Below, piece after piece: positions 57,131 through 64,000 of a stretch of DNA of 64,000 bases. Below the pieces are notes generated by a model, which saw only the letters and a list, made by a program, of their open reading frames with translations, was not told the origin of the DNA and made no database searches. The stretch's first letter is position 1. Every line of letters begins with the position of its first letter. The stretch is taken from assembly GCF_014203115.1 (NCBI RefSeq), contig NZ_JACHIJ010000005.1:248001-312000 (forward strand), written 5' to 3'. The position numbers were made by a program, and so were the translations under genes. The stretch is from Afipia massiliensis. GTDB lineage: Bacteria; Pseudomonadota; Alphaproteobacteria; Rhizobiales; Xanthobacteraceae.

Positions 57131-57229
57131 ATGAAGATTTACCTCCTGATCTTGCTGATTGGCGCTCTCCTCACGACGATCCACTTCACCAAGACCCCTG
57201 AAACCGGCCAAAAATCGGTATCGCAGTAA
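57131..57229 (+). CDS. Possible 32-residue small secreted or membrane peptide
   Basis: The ORF begins MKIYLLILLIGALLTTIHFT and continues KTPETGQKSVSQ. The helix looks like a signal-anchor. It lies between the S49 peptidase and TrmN6 genes on the opposite strand to both. Too short for a family call. Confidence 0.45.
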   Translation: MKIYLLILLIGALLTTIHFTKTPETGQKSVSQ

Positions 57230-57260
57230 GCAGACTGCCCGTCTGCGGAGCAGCCGGCAT

Positions 57261-58052
57261 TCAACGGCTTCCTGGCTCCTTCGCCAGCAACAGAACGGCC
57301 TTTCCGCCGAGGACCGCCGCAGCCTCCGCTCCGCCCTCGCCTTCCGGGTCCTGCAGAACAAATCCGGGATGCAGCGCCATCGGCGCGCGCCCGCCCTTCG
57401 TCGCGCTGACAATGACGCGGATCGCCGCCCCCTGCGAATTGGGATGAACCGGCAGAATCCCGACGCTGCCGAAGCCGCGCTCCAGCGCCGCCAGCACCTG
57501 CGCCAGCCCGTCCGCGCGCCAGATCAGCGTCAGCACCCCGCCGGATTTCAGCACCCGCCGCGCCGCATGGGTCCATCGCTCCAGCGTATCGGCGGAAGCC
57601 ACATGCGCGGACTGCCGCGCCGGGTCCGGCGACGCGCGGTGTCGCTCCGCATCGTTGAACGGCGGATTCATCAGCACAATGTCGGCGCTGTCGGGTCCTA
57701 ATTCAGAAGCGGCGAAAACATCCGCGCTCGCAGTGACGTCGAGCACCGTCACCTTCGCCTTGATGTCGTTCGCCTCGGCATTGGCGTACGCCAGCGCTGC
57801 AAGCATGTCGTCGATTTCGACGAGCACCAGATCGAGCCCCGTCACGCGGCGCGCAACCGCCAATCCCGCCGTGCCCACGCCAGCGCCGAACTCCACCACG
57901 CGATGGCCTGCCCGCGCCGGTGTCGCCGCAGCCAGCAGGATCGCATCGTGGCCCGCGCGGTGGCCGCGCCTCGGCTGGCGCAGCAGCAACTGCCCGCCGA
58001 GAAACATGTCCTCGGTCACATCCGCAAATTCAGCCTGGACGGGGTCAGTCAT
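57261..58052 (-). CDS. tRNA1(Val) adenine-N6 methyltransferase-like protein
   Basis: This is an SAM-dependent methyltransferase of 263 residues. FLGGQLLLRQPRRGHRAGHDAILLAAA and VVEFGAGVGTAGLAVA (SAM-binding) are followed by NPPFND, the N6-adenine catalytic motif. The form resembles TrmN6 (YfiC), which modifies A37 of tRNA1(Val). Its start overlaps the preceding DUF2007 gene by eight bases. Confidence 0.85.
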   Translation of the reverse strand: MTDPVQAEFADVTEDMFLGGQLLLRQPRRGHRAGHDAILLAAATPARAGHRVVEFGAGVGTAGLAVARRVTGLDLVLVEIDDMLAALAYANAEANDIKAKVTVLDVTASADVFAASELGPDSADIVLMNPPFNDAERHRASPDPARQSAHVASADTLERWTHAARRVLKSGGVLTLIWRADGLAQVLAALERGFGSVGILPVHPNSQGAAIRVIVSATKGGRAPMALHPGFVLQDPEGEGGAEAAAVLGGKAVLLLAKEPGSR

Positions 58053-58281
58053 TGTCCCGCAATTCATGGGCCAGGCCCGCATCGGTGAGCAGGCGGCGGG
58101 CGGCCAGATTGTCGTCCTCGTGGACCAGAATGCGCCGGGGAAGTACGCCCAGCGATCCGTCCATGATGCTCATGTTACTGTCGAGAACGAGGTGATGGAT
58201 ATTGGCGCCGTCCAGCAGCGCCCCCACCGCGGACACCAGCACCACATCGTTGGTCCGCACGAGTTCACGCAAGGCCGCCAT
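58045..58281 (-). CDS. DUF2007-domain protein
   Basis: This is a 78-residue protein with the DUF2007 pattern of a small alpha-beta fold: MAALRELVRTNDVVLVSAVGALLDGANI, HHLVLDSNMSIMDGSLGVLPRRILVHEDD, and AARRLLTDAGL. Such proteins are small putative signal-transducing units. The ATG at 58281 fits the family start; an ATG at 58326 is also in frame. It overlaps the TrmN6-like gene by eight bases and diverges from the polyprenyl synthase gene. Confidence 0.82.
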   Translation of the reverse strand: MAALRELVRTNDVVLVSAVGALLDGANIHHLVLDSNMSIMDGSLGVLPRRILVHEDDNLAARRLLTDAGLAHELRDND

Positions 58282-58373
58282 CTCCCGGAAGGGGCCCCAA
58301 AGGCCCGTTCGTTGCTCTTGCCGCATCGCACGGCAGTTTCTATGGTGCCCTCAAATTCATCTGGAGACCGGAC

Positions 58374-59384
58374 GTGGCGGTTATTGTACCCTTTGAGAGC
58401 CACTCGACGCCATCGATAGATCGGCTGGTTGAGCTTGTCGCGCCCGACATGGAACGCGTCAACAGCACGATTTTGTCGCGAACCGGCTCCGAAGTCACGA
58501 TGATCCCGGAGGTCGCCAACCACCTGATTTCGTCGGGCGGCAAGCGCCTGCGGCCGATGCTGACGCTCGCCATGGCCAACCTCACCAGCTACGCCGGCGA
58601 CGGCCATATCAAGCTCGCGGCGGCCGTCGAATTCATGCACACCGCGACGCTGCTTCATGACGACGTGGTGGACGAAAGCGAGCTGCGGCGCGGCAAGCTC
58701 TCCGCGCGGATGCTGTGGGGCAACGAGGCCAGCGTGCTGGTCGGCGACTTCCTGCTCGGCCAGGCCTTCCGCATGATGGTCGAGGTCGGCTCGCTGCGCG
58801 CGCTGGATATTCTCTCCTCCGCCGCCGCCACCATCGCCGAAGGCGAAGTGATGCAGCTTGCGGCAGCGAAGAACACCGCCACCACCGAGGACGAGTATCT
58901 CGCCGTGATCCGCGGCAAGACCGCTGAGCTGTTCGCAGCCGCCTGCGAAGTCGGCCCCGTGATCGCCAATCGCCCGAAGGCGGAGCAGACCGCCTGCCGC
59001 TCGGTCGGCATGAATCTCGGCATCGCGTTCCAGCTTGTCGATGATGTGCTGGACTACGGCGGCAAGGCCGCCAAGCTCGGCAAGAATGTCGGTGACGATT
59101 TCCGCGAGGGCAAGATCACGCTGCCGGTGGTGCTGGCGTTCCGGCGCGGCAACGATGTCGAACGTGCGTTCTGGATCCGCACCCTGGAAAAGGGCGAGAT
59201 CGGTGATGGCGATCTCGATCAGGCCATTGGTCTGATGACCAAGCACCGCGCTCTGGAAGACACCATGAGCCGCGCGCAGCACTACGGCGCGATGGCGGTC
59301 GATGCACTGGCGCTGTTCCCATCGTCGCCGATGAAGACCGCGCTCGAACAGGTCGTCGCATTCTGTCTGGCGCGATCGCACTGA
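58374..59384 (+). CDS. ispB: Polyprenyl diphosphate synthase (octaprenyl/decaprenyl type)
   Basis: This trans-prenyltransferase makes the long side chain of ubiquinone. The first aspartate-rich motif LLHDDVVDE (Asp96, Asp97, Asp100) and the second FQLVDDVLDYGG (Asp223, Asp224, Asp227) are complete, with GGKRLRP before. The length of 336 residues is normal. The start is GTG at 58374. It diverges from the DUF2007 gene and converges with ispE. Chain length cannot be read from the sequence with confidence. Confidence 0.92.
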   Translation: MAVIVPFESHSTPSIDRLVELVAPDMERVNSTILSRTGSEVTMIPEVANHLISSGGKRLRPMLTLAMANLTSYAGDGHIKLAAAVEFMHTATLLHDDVVDESELRRGKLSARMLWGNEASVLVGDFLLGQAFRMMVEVGSLRALDILSSAAATIAEGEVMQLAAAKNTATTEDEYLAVIRGKTAELFAAACEVGPVIANRPKAEQTACRSVGMNLGIAFQLVDDVLDYGGKAAKLGKNVGDDFREGKITLPVVLAFRRGNDVERAFWIRTLEKGEIGDGDLDQAIGLMTKHRALEDTMSRAQHYGAMAVDALALFPSSPMKTALEQVVAFCLARSH

Positions 59385-59405
59385 GCGATCGCCACCTCTG
59401 AAAAC

Positions 59406-60290
59406 TTAGCTCAGCACGCCGGCGTGAACCCACCAGTTGGGGTGAGTTTGCGTAATGGCTTTCGCGGCCTGTCCGGCATCGCCGATGGTCTCATAGATCG
59501 CAAAACACGTTGCACCGGAGCCTGACATCCGCGCGAGTTGCACGCCGTCCGTCGCGCGCAGCGCGGACAGGACCTCATCGATGACGGGCTCGACCTTGAG
59601 CGCGGGCCGTTCGAGATCGTTGGTGCCCGAGCCGATGGCCTCGATCCACGCGCCGAACGACGCGCCGTCCGCCGGCCAGCCTCGCGACAGCATGATATCG
59701 CCGGCGCCCGCGAGAAGCTCGCCCTTGCCAAGGCCCAACGCTGCGAACACATCCTTGGTGGCGACGCCGACGCGCGGATTGACCATCACGCACGGCATCG
59801 AAGGAACATCGAGCATCGACAAATTCTCGCCGACACCCGTCATGGTGCAGGCGCGTGACGCGAGACACACCGGAATGTCCGCACCGGTTTCGCGCGCGAC
59901 ATCGACAATGCGCGGATCGTCGATAGCAAGTCCGTTGGCGCGCGCCAGCAGCCGCAGTGCCGCAGCCGCATCCGCCGATCCGCCGCCGATGCCGGCAGCG
60001 ACCGGAAGATGCTTGTCCAGCGTGAATTGCCCGAACGTGAGACCCGGAATGCGTTCGGCGAGCAGCCTTGCAGCGCGGATCACGAGATTATCCGACATCT
60101 CGCCGCAGTCCGCCGCGCCCGGCCCTCCGGTCGCAAGGCCAAGCTCAGCCCCCGGCGCAAACGTCAGCGTGTCCGCGCAATCGGCAAACACCACCAGGCT
60201 CTCGATGTCATGATAGCCGTCCGGGCGGCGGCCAAGGACGCGCAAGGTGAGGTTGACCTTGGCGCGCGCGGTTTCAGTCAGCAGTGTCAT
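59406..60290 (-). CDS. ispE: 4-diphosphocytidyl-2-C-methyl-D-erythritol kinase
   Basis: This GHMP kinase of the non-mevalonate pathway phosphorylates CDP-methylerythritol, providing isoprenoid precursors for the neighbouring polyprenyl synthase. It has 294 residues from the ATG at 60290. ARAKVNLTLRVLGRRPDGYHDI is the substrate-binding start, and PVAAGIGGGSADAAA the ATP loop. RMSGSGATCFAIY is the third GHMP motif. Confidence 0.93.
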   Translation of the reverse strand: MTLLTETARAKVNLTLRVLGRRPDGYHDIESLVVFADCADTLTFAPGAELGLATGGPGAADCGEMSDNLVIRAARLLAERIPGLTFGQFTLDKHLPVAAGIGGGSADAAAALRLLARANGLAIDDPRIVDVARETGADIPVCLASRACTMTGVGENLSMLDVPSMPCVMVNPRVGVATKDVFAALGLGKGELLAGAGDIMLSRGWPADGASFGAWIEAIGSGTNDLERPALKVEPVIDEVLSALRATDGVQLARMSGSGATCFAIYETIGDAGQAAKAITQTHPNWWVHAGVLS

Positions 60291-60407
60291 GGTATTTGCC
60301 GCCCCGGCCACAATGCATCATGCGCGGGCGCAGCAGCCTGCCTTGCGCAGACCGCGTAAACTTGTCTGCGCACCCGCGCATCCATCAACGTTTATTCAAG
60401 AAGATGG

Positions 60408-60430
60408 ATTGCCGGGTCAAGCCCGGCAAT
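60408..60430. repeat. Half copy of palindromic repeat family D
   Basis: ATTGCCGGG-TCAAG-CCCGGCAAT forms a hairpin followed by GACAATT; the second hairpin of the family D element is missing. It lies between ispE and the TPR gene. Confidence 0.7.
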
Positions 60431-60472
60431 GACAATTCCGGCGATGGCAGAACGATCGGGCGCCCGACAGGA

Positions 60473-62281
60473 CTAGCCGCCCCTGCCGTCGTCCTTCTTC
60501 TTCTCGGCGGCAGCCGCGTTGGACGTGTCTTCGGGAAGGCCGTCACGCAGCTTGGTCTCGATCTTCGGCAATTCGTCCGCCTCGGGCTTGAGATCCTTCG
60601 CATGCTGCCACTGGAATTTTGCTTCCAGCGTCCGCCCGACGCGCCAATAGGCATCGCCAAGATGATCGTTGATTGTCGGGTCTTCCGGCTTGAGATCGAT
60701 CGCGCGTTCGAGGTGCTTCACGGCGTTCTCGTAATTGGCGATGCGGTAGTAGGCCCAGCCCAGCGAGTCCACGATGTAGCCGTCGTCCGGCCGCTGCTCG
60801 ACGGCGCGGCGGATCATCTTCATGCCTTCATCGAGATTGATGCCCTGATCGATCCACGAATAGCCGAGATAGTTCAGGACGTGCGGCTGCTCGGGCTGCA
60901 TCTCGAGCGCCTTCTTCAGATCGACTTCCGCCTTCGCCCACTGCTTCGAGCGCTCGTTGCAGATGCCGCGGAAGTAGTAGAACACCCAGTTCGGCTTGTC
61001 GGTGGTGCTGGCCTGGGCCTCGATGCCCTTGCCGTAGGTCTCGCTGCAATCGGCGAACTTCTTGCGGGCGCGCTCGATATTGCCGAGCGCCATGATCGCC
61101 TCGACATCCTTCGGATCGTCGGCGACGACACCGTTCAGGATCTTGATCCCTTCCTCCGTGCGATCAACGGCATCGAGATCGGTCGCAAGCTGGATTTGCG
61201 CGTTGCGCTTGAGCGGCGAATTGGCGGGCACGCGCTCATAGATCTTGATCGCCATCTGCGGCTTCTTCACCGTTTCATACAGATCGGCCAGCGACAACAG
61301 CGCGAGGGAATGGTTCGGGTTGAGGTAGAGCGCAAGCTGAAGATAGACCAGCGCAAGGTCCTCGCCGCCGCGGCGCGTCAGCGATGCGCCGATGCCGTAC
61401 AGCGCTTCCGCCGCGCCCTGCTGCGGATTTTCCGCCAGCGGCGACAGCTTCTTGCCGGCCTTGGTTTCACGAATGCCTTCCACCACCAGCGGATGACGCG
61501 CGAGCTTCTTGTCGAAGCCCTGATAGATGGCAGTCGCCGCTGCCGCGTCCCTGTTGCGCGACAGCCAGCGCGCATAGGCATCCGACACCCGCAATGCGGA
61601 GTCGTCGAGCTTGTAGGCGCGCTCGAAGCGGGCGCCGGCTTCCTTCTGCTTGTTGGCAAGTTCAAGGATCATGCCGGTGTGCAGGTCCTTGAAGATCGGA
61701 TACCACTCCGGCCCCGCCAGCTTGTCGATGCTTGAGACCGCGGTCTGGGTGTTGCCCGCGCCGTAACTGGCCCAACCGGACAGCAGCGTCGCGACAAGAT
61801 CGGTGATCGGCCCGCGGATGGACTGATTGATGTTCTGCTGGGCGACGGCGTAGTTCTTCTGCTTCAGCGAGCGGACGCCCGCCACCAGCCGCGCGACGCG
61901 GTTGTTCTTGTCGACGGTCAGAATGCGGTCGGCGAGTTTCACCGCCGCGTCGATGTCGCCATCGGCAAGGGCTGCGATGAAGGCACGGTCCAGCAGTTCG
62001 CTGTTCTTCGGGTCGGAGCGCAGCGCCGCGCGGTAGAATGCCGACGCCGCAGTCGCGTCGCGCTCGACACTGGCGTGGCGCGCGGCGAGGTAGCTTCCCG
62101 CTACCGTCAGGCCGATCAGATCACGCGCGCTCGGATATGGTGCCTGCTTGGCGTCTTCGCTGGCGCTGGTCCGGGTCTGCGCCGCGAGCGGCCCGCTGGA
62201 GGCGAGAACCGATGCAAACGCGAGAGTGGCGACGGCCACGCGGCTGAAACGACGTTGGAGGATCACGCTCGCCGGCTCCAT
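60473..62281 (-). CDS. Exported tetratricopeptide-repeat protein
   Basis: This 602-residue protein has a signal peptide (about 1-34, cut after PLAAQ). The rest is built from many TPR helices, seen as repeated ALRSDPKNSELLDRAF, ALYLNPNHSLALLSLADLY, ALEMQPEQPHVLNYLGYSW and AIDLKPEDPTINDHLGDAYW. It is probably a periplasmic scaffold for protein assemblies. The tail is Ala/Lys/Asp-rich. The ATG at 62281 gives a proper signal peptide; a longer frame starts at 62326. Confidence 0.88.
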   Translation of the reverse strand: MEPASVILQRRFSRVAVATLAFASVLASSGPLAAQTRTSASEDAKQAPYPSARDLIGLTVAGSYLAARHASVERDATAASAFYRAALRSDPKNSELLDRAFIAALADGDIDAAVKLADRILTVDKNNRVARLVAGVRSLKQKNYAVAQQNINQSIRGPITDLVATLLSGWASYGAGNTQTAVSSIDKLAGPEWYPIFKDLHTGMILELANKQKEAGARFERAYKLDDSALRVSDAYARWLSRNRDAAAATAIYQGFDKKLARHPLVVEGIRETKAGKKLSPLAENPQQGAAEALYGIGASLTRRGGEDLALVYLQLALYLNPNHSLALLSLADLYETVKKPQMAIKIYERVPANSPLKRNAQIQLATDLDAVDRTEEGIKILNGVVADDPKDVEAIMALGNIERARKKFADCSETYGKGIEAQASTTDKPNWVFYYFRGICNERSKQWAKAEVDLKKALEMQPEQPHVLNYLGYSWIDQGINLDEGMKMIRRAVEQRPDDGYIVDSLGWAYYRIANYENAVKHLERAIDLKPEDPTINDHLGDAYWRVGRTLEAKFQWQHAKDLKPEADELPKIETKLRDGLPEDTSNAAAAEKKKDDGRGG

Positions 62282-62427
62282 GGATTGAAAGGGGTGCGAC
62301 CGGTCAGGCCAGCAGCATAGGGACAATGGCTTGTTTAGCCCGCATCCGCAAGGATTCGAGCGGCCGGTCGAGGAGCCCAGTTACTGTGGCGCAATCGTGG
62401 CGGTGCACCGATCTCGCGCAATCGTGC

Positions 62428-64000
62428 TTACATCGACTGGTAATTCGGCCCGCCGCCGCCTTCCGGCGGAACCCAGGTGATGTTGCCGTTGGGGTCCTTC
62501 ACGTCGCAGGTTTTGCAGTGGACGCAATTCTGCGCGTTGATCTGGAACCGTGGACCGGAATCTTCCTCGACCCACTCGTAGACGCCCGCCGGGCAATAGC
62601 GGTTCGACGGACCGGCAAACACGTCATGTTCCGAGGATTTTTGCAGGTTCATGTCCGCGACCCTGAGGTGGATCGGCTGATCTTCCTCGTGATTGGTGTT
62701 GGACAGGAATACCGATGACAGCTTGTCGAAGGTCAGCTTGCCGTCCGGCTTCGGTCCCGGAATCGGCTGATGCGCCTTGGCGGGATCTAGCGTCTTGCGG
62801 TCTGGCTTGGCGTGGGACAGCGTTCCGAACAGCGAGAAGCCGAACAGCGTGTTGGTCCACATGTCGAAGCCACCGAGCCCGACGCCGATGATGGTGCCGA
62901 ACTTCGACCACAGCGGCTTGACGTTGCGGACCTTGTGCAGGTCCTTGCCCACTGCGGAATCGCGCCAGCCATTTTCATACGCAACCAGTTCGTCGTTCGC
63001 GCGGCCCTCTGCCAGCGCAGCCGCGACCTGCTCGGCCGCCTGCATGCCGGTGCCCATCGCATTATGCACCCCCTTGATGCGCGGCACGTTGACGAAGCCC
63101 GCCGCGCAGCCGATCAGCGCGCCGCCCTTGAAGGTCAGACGCGGCACCGACTGATAGCCGCCTTCGGTGATCGCACGCGCGCCGTAAGCGATGCGCTTGG
63201 CGCCCTCGAACACGCCGCTGATCTTCGGATGGGTCTTGAAGCGCTGGAATTCCTCGAACGGCGACAGATACGGATCGTCGTAGTTCAGATGCACCACGAA
63301 GCCGACGGCGACGAGATTCTCATTGTAGTGATAGAGGAACGATCCGCCGCCGGTGGACATGCCCAGCGGCCAGCCGAAGGAATGCTGGATCAGCCCCTTC
63401 TTGTGCTTGGCCGGATCGATCTGCCAGACTTCCTTGAGGCCGATGCCGAACTTCGACGGCTCGCTGTCCTTGTCGAGCGCGAACTTCGCAATCAACTGCT
63501 TGGTCAGAGAGCCGCGCGCGCCTTCGGCGAACAGCGTGTACTTGCCGAGCAGTTCCATGCCACGGGTATAGGAGGTCTTGTGCGAACCGTCGCGCGCCAC
63601 GCCCATGTCGCCGGTGGCGATACCGCGCACCTCGCCGTTCTCGCCGTACAGCACCTCGACCGCGGCAAAACCCGGATAGATTTCGACGCCGAGCGCTTCG
63701 GCACGCGGTCCAAGCCAGCGGCAGACGTCGCCGAGCGAGCCGATGTAGCAATGGTGGTTGTCCATCAGCGGCGGCATCATGAAGTTCGGCAGCTTGATCG
63801 CGGCGCTCGACGTCATCCAGAAGAACTGGTCGTCCTTCACCTGCGTCTTCAGCGGGCAGTCGGCATCCTCACGCCAATCCGGAATCAACTGGTCGAGCGA
63901 CACCGGATCAATCACCGCGCCGGACAGAATGTGAGCGCCGACTTCCGAGCCCTTTTCGACCACGACAACCGTCAGTTCCGGGTTGATCTGCTTCAGCCGG
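62428..64000 (-). CDS. Electron-transfer flavoprotein-ubiquinone oxidoreductase (N-terminus outside the window)
   Basis: This membrane-bound enzyme passes electrons from ETF, and thus from acyl-CoA dehydrogenases such as GcdH, to ubiquinone. The visible 524 codons run from the end of the FAD-binding start to the C-terminus. The 4Fe-4S cluster Cys are in CPAGVYEW and CVHCKTCDVKDP; PEGGGGPNYQSM is the usual C-terminal end. ATGDMGVARDGSHK and AEGARGSLTKQL belong to the FAD domain. The frame is open to the window edge, so this is partial. Confidence 0.93.
   Translation of the reverse strand, partial: RLKQINPELTVVVVEKGSEVGAHILSGAVIDPVSLDQLIPDWREDADCPLKTQVKDDQFFWMTSSAAIKLPNFMMPPLMDNHHCYIGSLGDVCRWLGPRAEALGVEIYPGFAAVEVLYGENGEVRGIATGDMGVARDGSHKTSYTRGMELLGKYTLFAEGARGSLTKQLIAKFALDKDSEPSKFGIGLKEVWQIDPAKHKKGLIQHSFGWPLGMSTGGGSFLYHYNENLVAVGFVVHLNYDDPYLSPFEEFQRFKTHPKISGVFEGAKRIAYGARAITEGGYQSVPRLTFKGGALIGCAAGFVNVPRIKGVHNAMGTGMQAAEQVAAALAEGRANDELVAYENGWRDSAVGKDLHKVRNVKPLWSKFGTIIGVGLGGFDMWTNTLFGFSLFGTLSHAKPDRKTLDPAKAHQPIPGPKPDGKLTFDKLSSVFLSNTNHEEDQPIHLRVADMNLQKSSEHDVFAGPSNRYCPAGVYEWVEEDSGPRFQINAQNCVHCKTCDVKDPNGNITWVPPEGGGGPNYQSM

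Overview
The window is GC-rich chromosomal DNA from an alphaproteobacterium, most likely a member of the Bradyrhizobium/Afipia/Rhodopseudomonas group (Nitrobacteraceae). The evidence is the family content: Ku plus a PE-ligase-polymerase LigD, an HWE histidine kinase, a NadQ-type NAD regulator, TIGR02301, DUF1236, DUF2339 and DUF3096 proteins, and an RT0821-type lipoprotein. Rhizobiales-style palindromic intergenic repeats and sites of the form GGAAC-N16/17-CGTT (the EcfG general stress sigma factor consensus) agree with this. It reads as ordinary core chromosome: no phage, transposase, integrase, CRISPR array, rRNA operon or biosynthetic gene cluster was seen. One tRNA gene, tRNA-Pro(CGG), is present.

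Layout. 1-3.8 kb: a DnaJ-type chaperone (cut by the window edge), a small lipoprotein, pdxH, an SDR oxidoreductase and the divergent peroxide-defence pair ohr/ohrR with palindromic operators. 3.8-7.5 kb: divergent ku and ligD (non-homologous end joining). 7.5-19.6 kb: corA, an L,D-transpeptidase lipoprotein, an extensin-like protein, a fatty-acyl-CoA ligase, a DUF1499 protein, an MBL hydrolase, glutaryl-CoA dehydrogenase, ribB, a Kef-type antiporter and a DUF2147 protein. 19.7-25.5 kb: tRNA-Pro, a Sua5/TsaC protein, an FAD-linked oxidase, a GNAT, an SRAP protein, a NUDIX hydrolase and small conserved proteins. 25.5-26.4 kb: about 1 kb of noncoding DNA full of palindromic repeats. 26.4-28.9 kb: three tiny genes, an orphan HWE kinase and a transglutaminase-like protein. 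28.9-34.8 kb: a dihydroorotase-family protein, a YgfZ-like folate-binding protein, tag, a stress-promoter-linked small membrane protein, an HD hydrolase, an OmpA-type protein with a duplicated domain and a PTP-like phosphatase.

35-44.7 kb: the NAD module. It has the NadQ/NrtR-like regulator, a large DUF2339 membrane protein, acuI and the nadA-nadB-nadC operon, preceded by a near-perfect 27-bp palindrome that I propose is the NadQ operator. 44.8-51.8 kb: a SleB-like cell wall hydrolase, ppdK with a basic N-terminal tail, a DUF3096 mini-protein with a perfect EcfG-type promoter, a DUF1236 protein and an unrecognised protein made of two diverged copies of one domain. 52-64 kb: glyS/glyQ (glyS with an unusual AT-rich in-frame insert), two very small ORFs, an S49 peptidase, a TrmN6-like methyltransferase and a DUF2007 protein divergent from a polyprenyl synthase gene, ispE, a TPR protein and an electron-transfer flavoprotein-ubiquinone oxidoreductase (cut by the right edge).

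I found no clear multi-gene system of unknown type. The best leads are the NadQ-nadABC regulatory circuit, two EcfG-type promoters in front of uncharacterised small membrane proteins, the duplicated-domain protein at 50.6-51.8 kb, the glyS insert and the several palindromic repeat families.
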